Positions 6,210-6,796 of a stretch of DNA of 6,796 nucleotides are shown piece after piece (the first letter of the stretch is position 1; each line of letters begins with the position of its first letter). Made by a program: the position numbers and the translations under genes. Origin of the DNA: Pseudomonadota bacterium (GTDB lineage Bacteria; Pseudomonadota; Alphaproteobacteria; Rhizobiales; Xanthobacteraceae). Under the pieces are notes generated by a model, which was not told where the DNA came from, ran no database searches, and was given only the letters and a program-made list of their open reading frames with translations. The DNA is taken from assembly GCA_021779635.1 (NCBI GenBank), contig JAJYAH010000384.1, forward strand, positions 1-6,796. Direction: 5' to 3'.

Positions 6210-6629
6210 GAACAGACTCCATTTCTCTACTTTTCTTATCAATCGGCCAACTTCTCGGGCGCCCGTCCGGCCTGGGAGCAAGCGGGTGCGACTTTTGTGG
6301 CAGATGTGGCCCCGTTTGAATCGATGAAGCTGCGCATGCTCAACGGCAGTCATTCGGCACTTGCCTATCTCGGCTACCTCGCAGGCTACGAAACCGTGGC
6401 GGAAGCGATGGGCGACGACGCTTTGGCAGGTCTTGCGGAAGGCATCATGACCGACCGATGCCGACACTCGACCTGCCCCGCACATTGATGTTGACGCGTA
6501 AGGCATCCTTGCTGACGCGCTTCTATAACAAGGCTCTTCAACAAGGCTCTTCATCACCGGACGTGGCAGATCGCGATGGACGGCTCGCAGAAGCTGCCGC
6601 AGCGCATTCTTGCGGTCGCTGATCTCTAG
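6210..6629 (+). pseudogene. Mannitol dehydrogenase/fructuronate reductase-family oxidoreductase, C-terminal fragment with several frameshifts
   Basis: Remnant of a long-chain NAD(P)-dependent polyol or sugar-acid dehydrogenase (mannitol 2-dehydrogenase, fructuronate reductase and relatives, usually close to 490 aa). From about 6258 the frame reads GARPAWEQAGATFVADVAPF, then MKLRMLNGSHSALAYLGYLAG. The latter contains the family catalytic Lys, Asn (+5) and His (+8), all conserved. The N-terminal nucleotide-binding domain is absent; the similarity fades upstream of about 6210, only about 50 bases after the LysR stop. Further on the protein can be followed only by changing frame. One base is missing near 6454, giving IMTEPMPTLDLP when restored. 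One is missing in the C-run 6476-6479 (PPHIDVDAY) and two near 6500 (AYKASLLTRF). A 13-bp duplication follows at 6527-6552, then HRTWQIAMDGSQKLPQRILA. Similarity ends at a TAG at 6627-6629, well short of the normal C-terminus, where an insertion element seems to begin. It is a dead gene. Its family fits hexuronate or polyol catabolism beside the operon. Confidence 0.88.
6527..6552 (+). repeat. Exact 13-bp tandem duplication inside the dehydrogenase pseudogene
   Basis: The unit aacaaggctcttc occurs twice with no gap (6527-6539 and 6540-6552). Thirteen is not a multiple of three, so the duplication shifts the frame. Removing one copy rejoins RFYNKAL directly to HHRTWQIAMDG, the conserved family sequence. 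It is therefore a secondary lesion, probably from replication slippage. Confidence 0.9.
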
Positions 6630-6634
6630 TGATC

Positions 6635-6663
6635 TGGAACGCAAGTTCGTGACATTATATGAT
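6635..6663 (+). promoter_or_regulatory. Candidate promoter of the IS630-family transposase
   Basis: TGGAAC (6635-6640) and TATGAT (6658-6663) are 17 bases apart; the -10 matches 5 of 6 consensus positions and the -35 matches 3 of 6. It lies 29 bases before the transposase start, a sensible distance. This is a pattern match only. Confidence 0.35.
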
Positions 6664-6692
6664 CGCTCAAATCTCTATAGAGGAGAGCGCTT

Positions 6693-6796
6693 GTGGCGAA
6701 TGCAGGTGTGAAGGGCCGGCCGATCGCGCCGTTAGTGCTGAGTCCGCAGGAACGAGCGTACTTGGAGAGGCAAGTTCGTCGTCATCGTGTTGCCCG
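6693..6796 (+). CDS. IS630-family transposase, N-terminal part (runs off the window)
   Basis: The 34 visible codons include GRPIAPLVLSPQERAYLERQ followed by VRRHRVA. This is the characteristic N-terminus of many IS630-family transposases, a GRP-x-APLxL motif leading into the helix-turn-helix that binds the element ends. The catalytic DDE domain would lie beyond the right edge, so whether the enzyme is intact cannot be judged. The GTG start at 6693 follows AGGAGAG with a good gap of about 6 bases; a second in-frame GTG at 6708 is an alternative with no comparable ribosome site. The gene points away from the disrupted dehydrogenase fragment. Confidence 0.82.
   Translation, partial: MANAGVKGRPIAPLVLSPQERAYLERQVRRHRVA

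Larger units (their letters stand above)
6627..6796 (+). mobile_element. IS630-family insertion sequence, left part, continuing beyond the window
   Basis: The identification rests on the transposase N-terminus that follows. The left boundary is inferred: similarity to the dehydrogenase stops at about 6626, and a TA lies at 6627-6628, the target dinucleotide used by IS630-type elements. If correct, the element inserted into the dehydrogenase gene and supplied its premature TAG. The terminal inverted repeat cannot be confirmed because the right end is outside the window. The leader (6629-6692) also contains a perfect 10-base palindrome, CTCTATAGAG, at 6673-6682. Confidence 0.6.

Noticed and set aside
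6201..6644. Minus-strand 147-codon frame at the right edge
   Set aside because: It is antisense to the dehydrogenase remnant, whose plus-strand reading gives long unmistakable family motifs.
1..6796. CRISPR arrays, tRNA or rRNA genes, phage or toxin-antitoxin modules
   Set aside because: I saw no regularly spaced repeats, no cloverleaf-like segments and no matching protein motifs on either strand.

Overview
The window looks like GC-rich alphaproteobacterial DNA, most like Bradyrhizobium and its relatives. This is inferred from codon use, from the style of the protein sequences and from an IS630-type element; I could not search it. It carries an accessory catabolic locus for a sugar acid or sugar lactone, with decayed genes on both edges.

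Left edge (1-661, minus strand): the broken remains of a four-carbon acid sugar kinase (OtnK/DUF1537 family). Its N-terminal motif is split from the next conserved block by a one-base frameshift, and the rest is heavily eroded. Positions 662-797 hold nothing I recognise.

Centre (798-5044, minus strand): four closely spaced, apparently intact genes that look like one operon. In transcription order they are an MFS transporter of the anion:cation symporter type, an HD-domain metalloenzyme, a second transporter paralogous to the first, and an SMP-30/gluconolactonase-like lactonase. The gaps are 21, 71 and 12 bases. The two transporters and the lactonase use GTG, GTG and TTG starts.

Positions 5045-5192 form a divergent control region with a candidate operon promoter and a 12-base near-palindrome over its -35 box. 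It faces a full-length LysR-type regulator (5193-6158, plus strand), which probably controls the operon.

Right edge (6159-6796, plus strand): 3' of the regulator lies a C-terminal fragment of a mannitol dehydrogenase/fructuronate reductase-family oxidoreductase. It retains the catalytic Lys/Asn/His motif but is wrecked by at least four readable lesions, including an exact 13-bp tandem duplication. Its similarity stops at a TA dinucleotide, after which the 5' end of an IS630-family transposase begins and runs off the window.

Taken together, uptake, lactone hydrolysis, an HD enzyme of unknown reaction and regulation are preserved, while two downstream catabolic enzymes (kinase and dehydrogenase) are pseudogenes. 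The least explained part is the HD protein, whose putative six-ligand metal site sits between two sugar-acid transporters.
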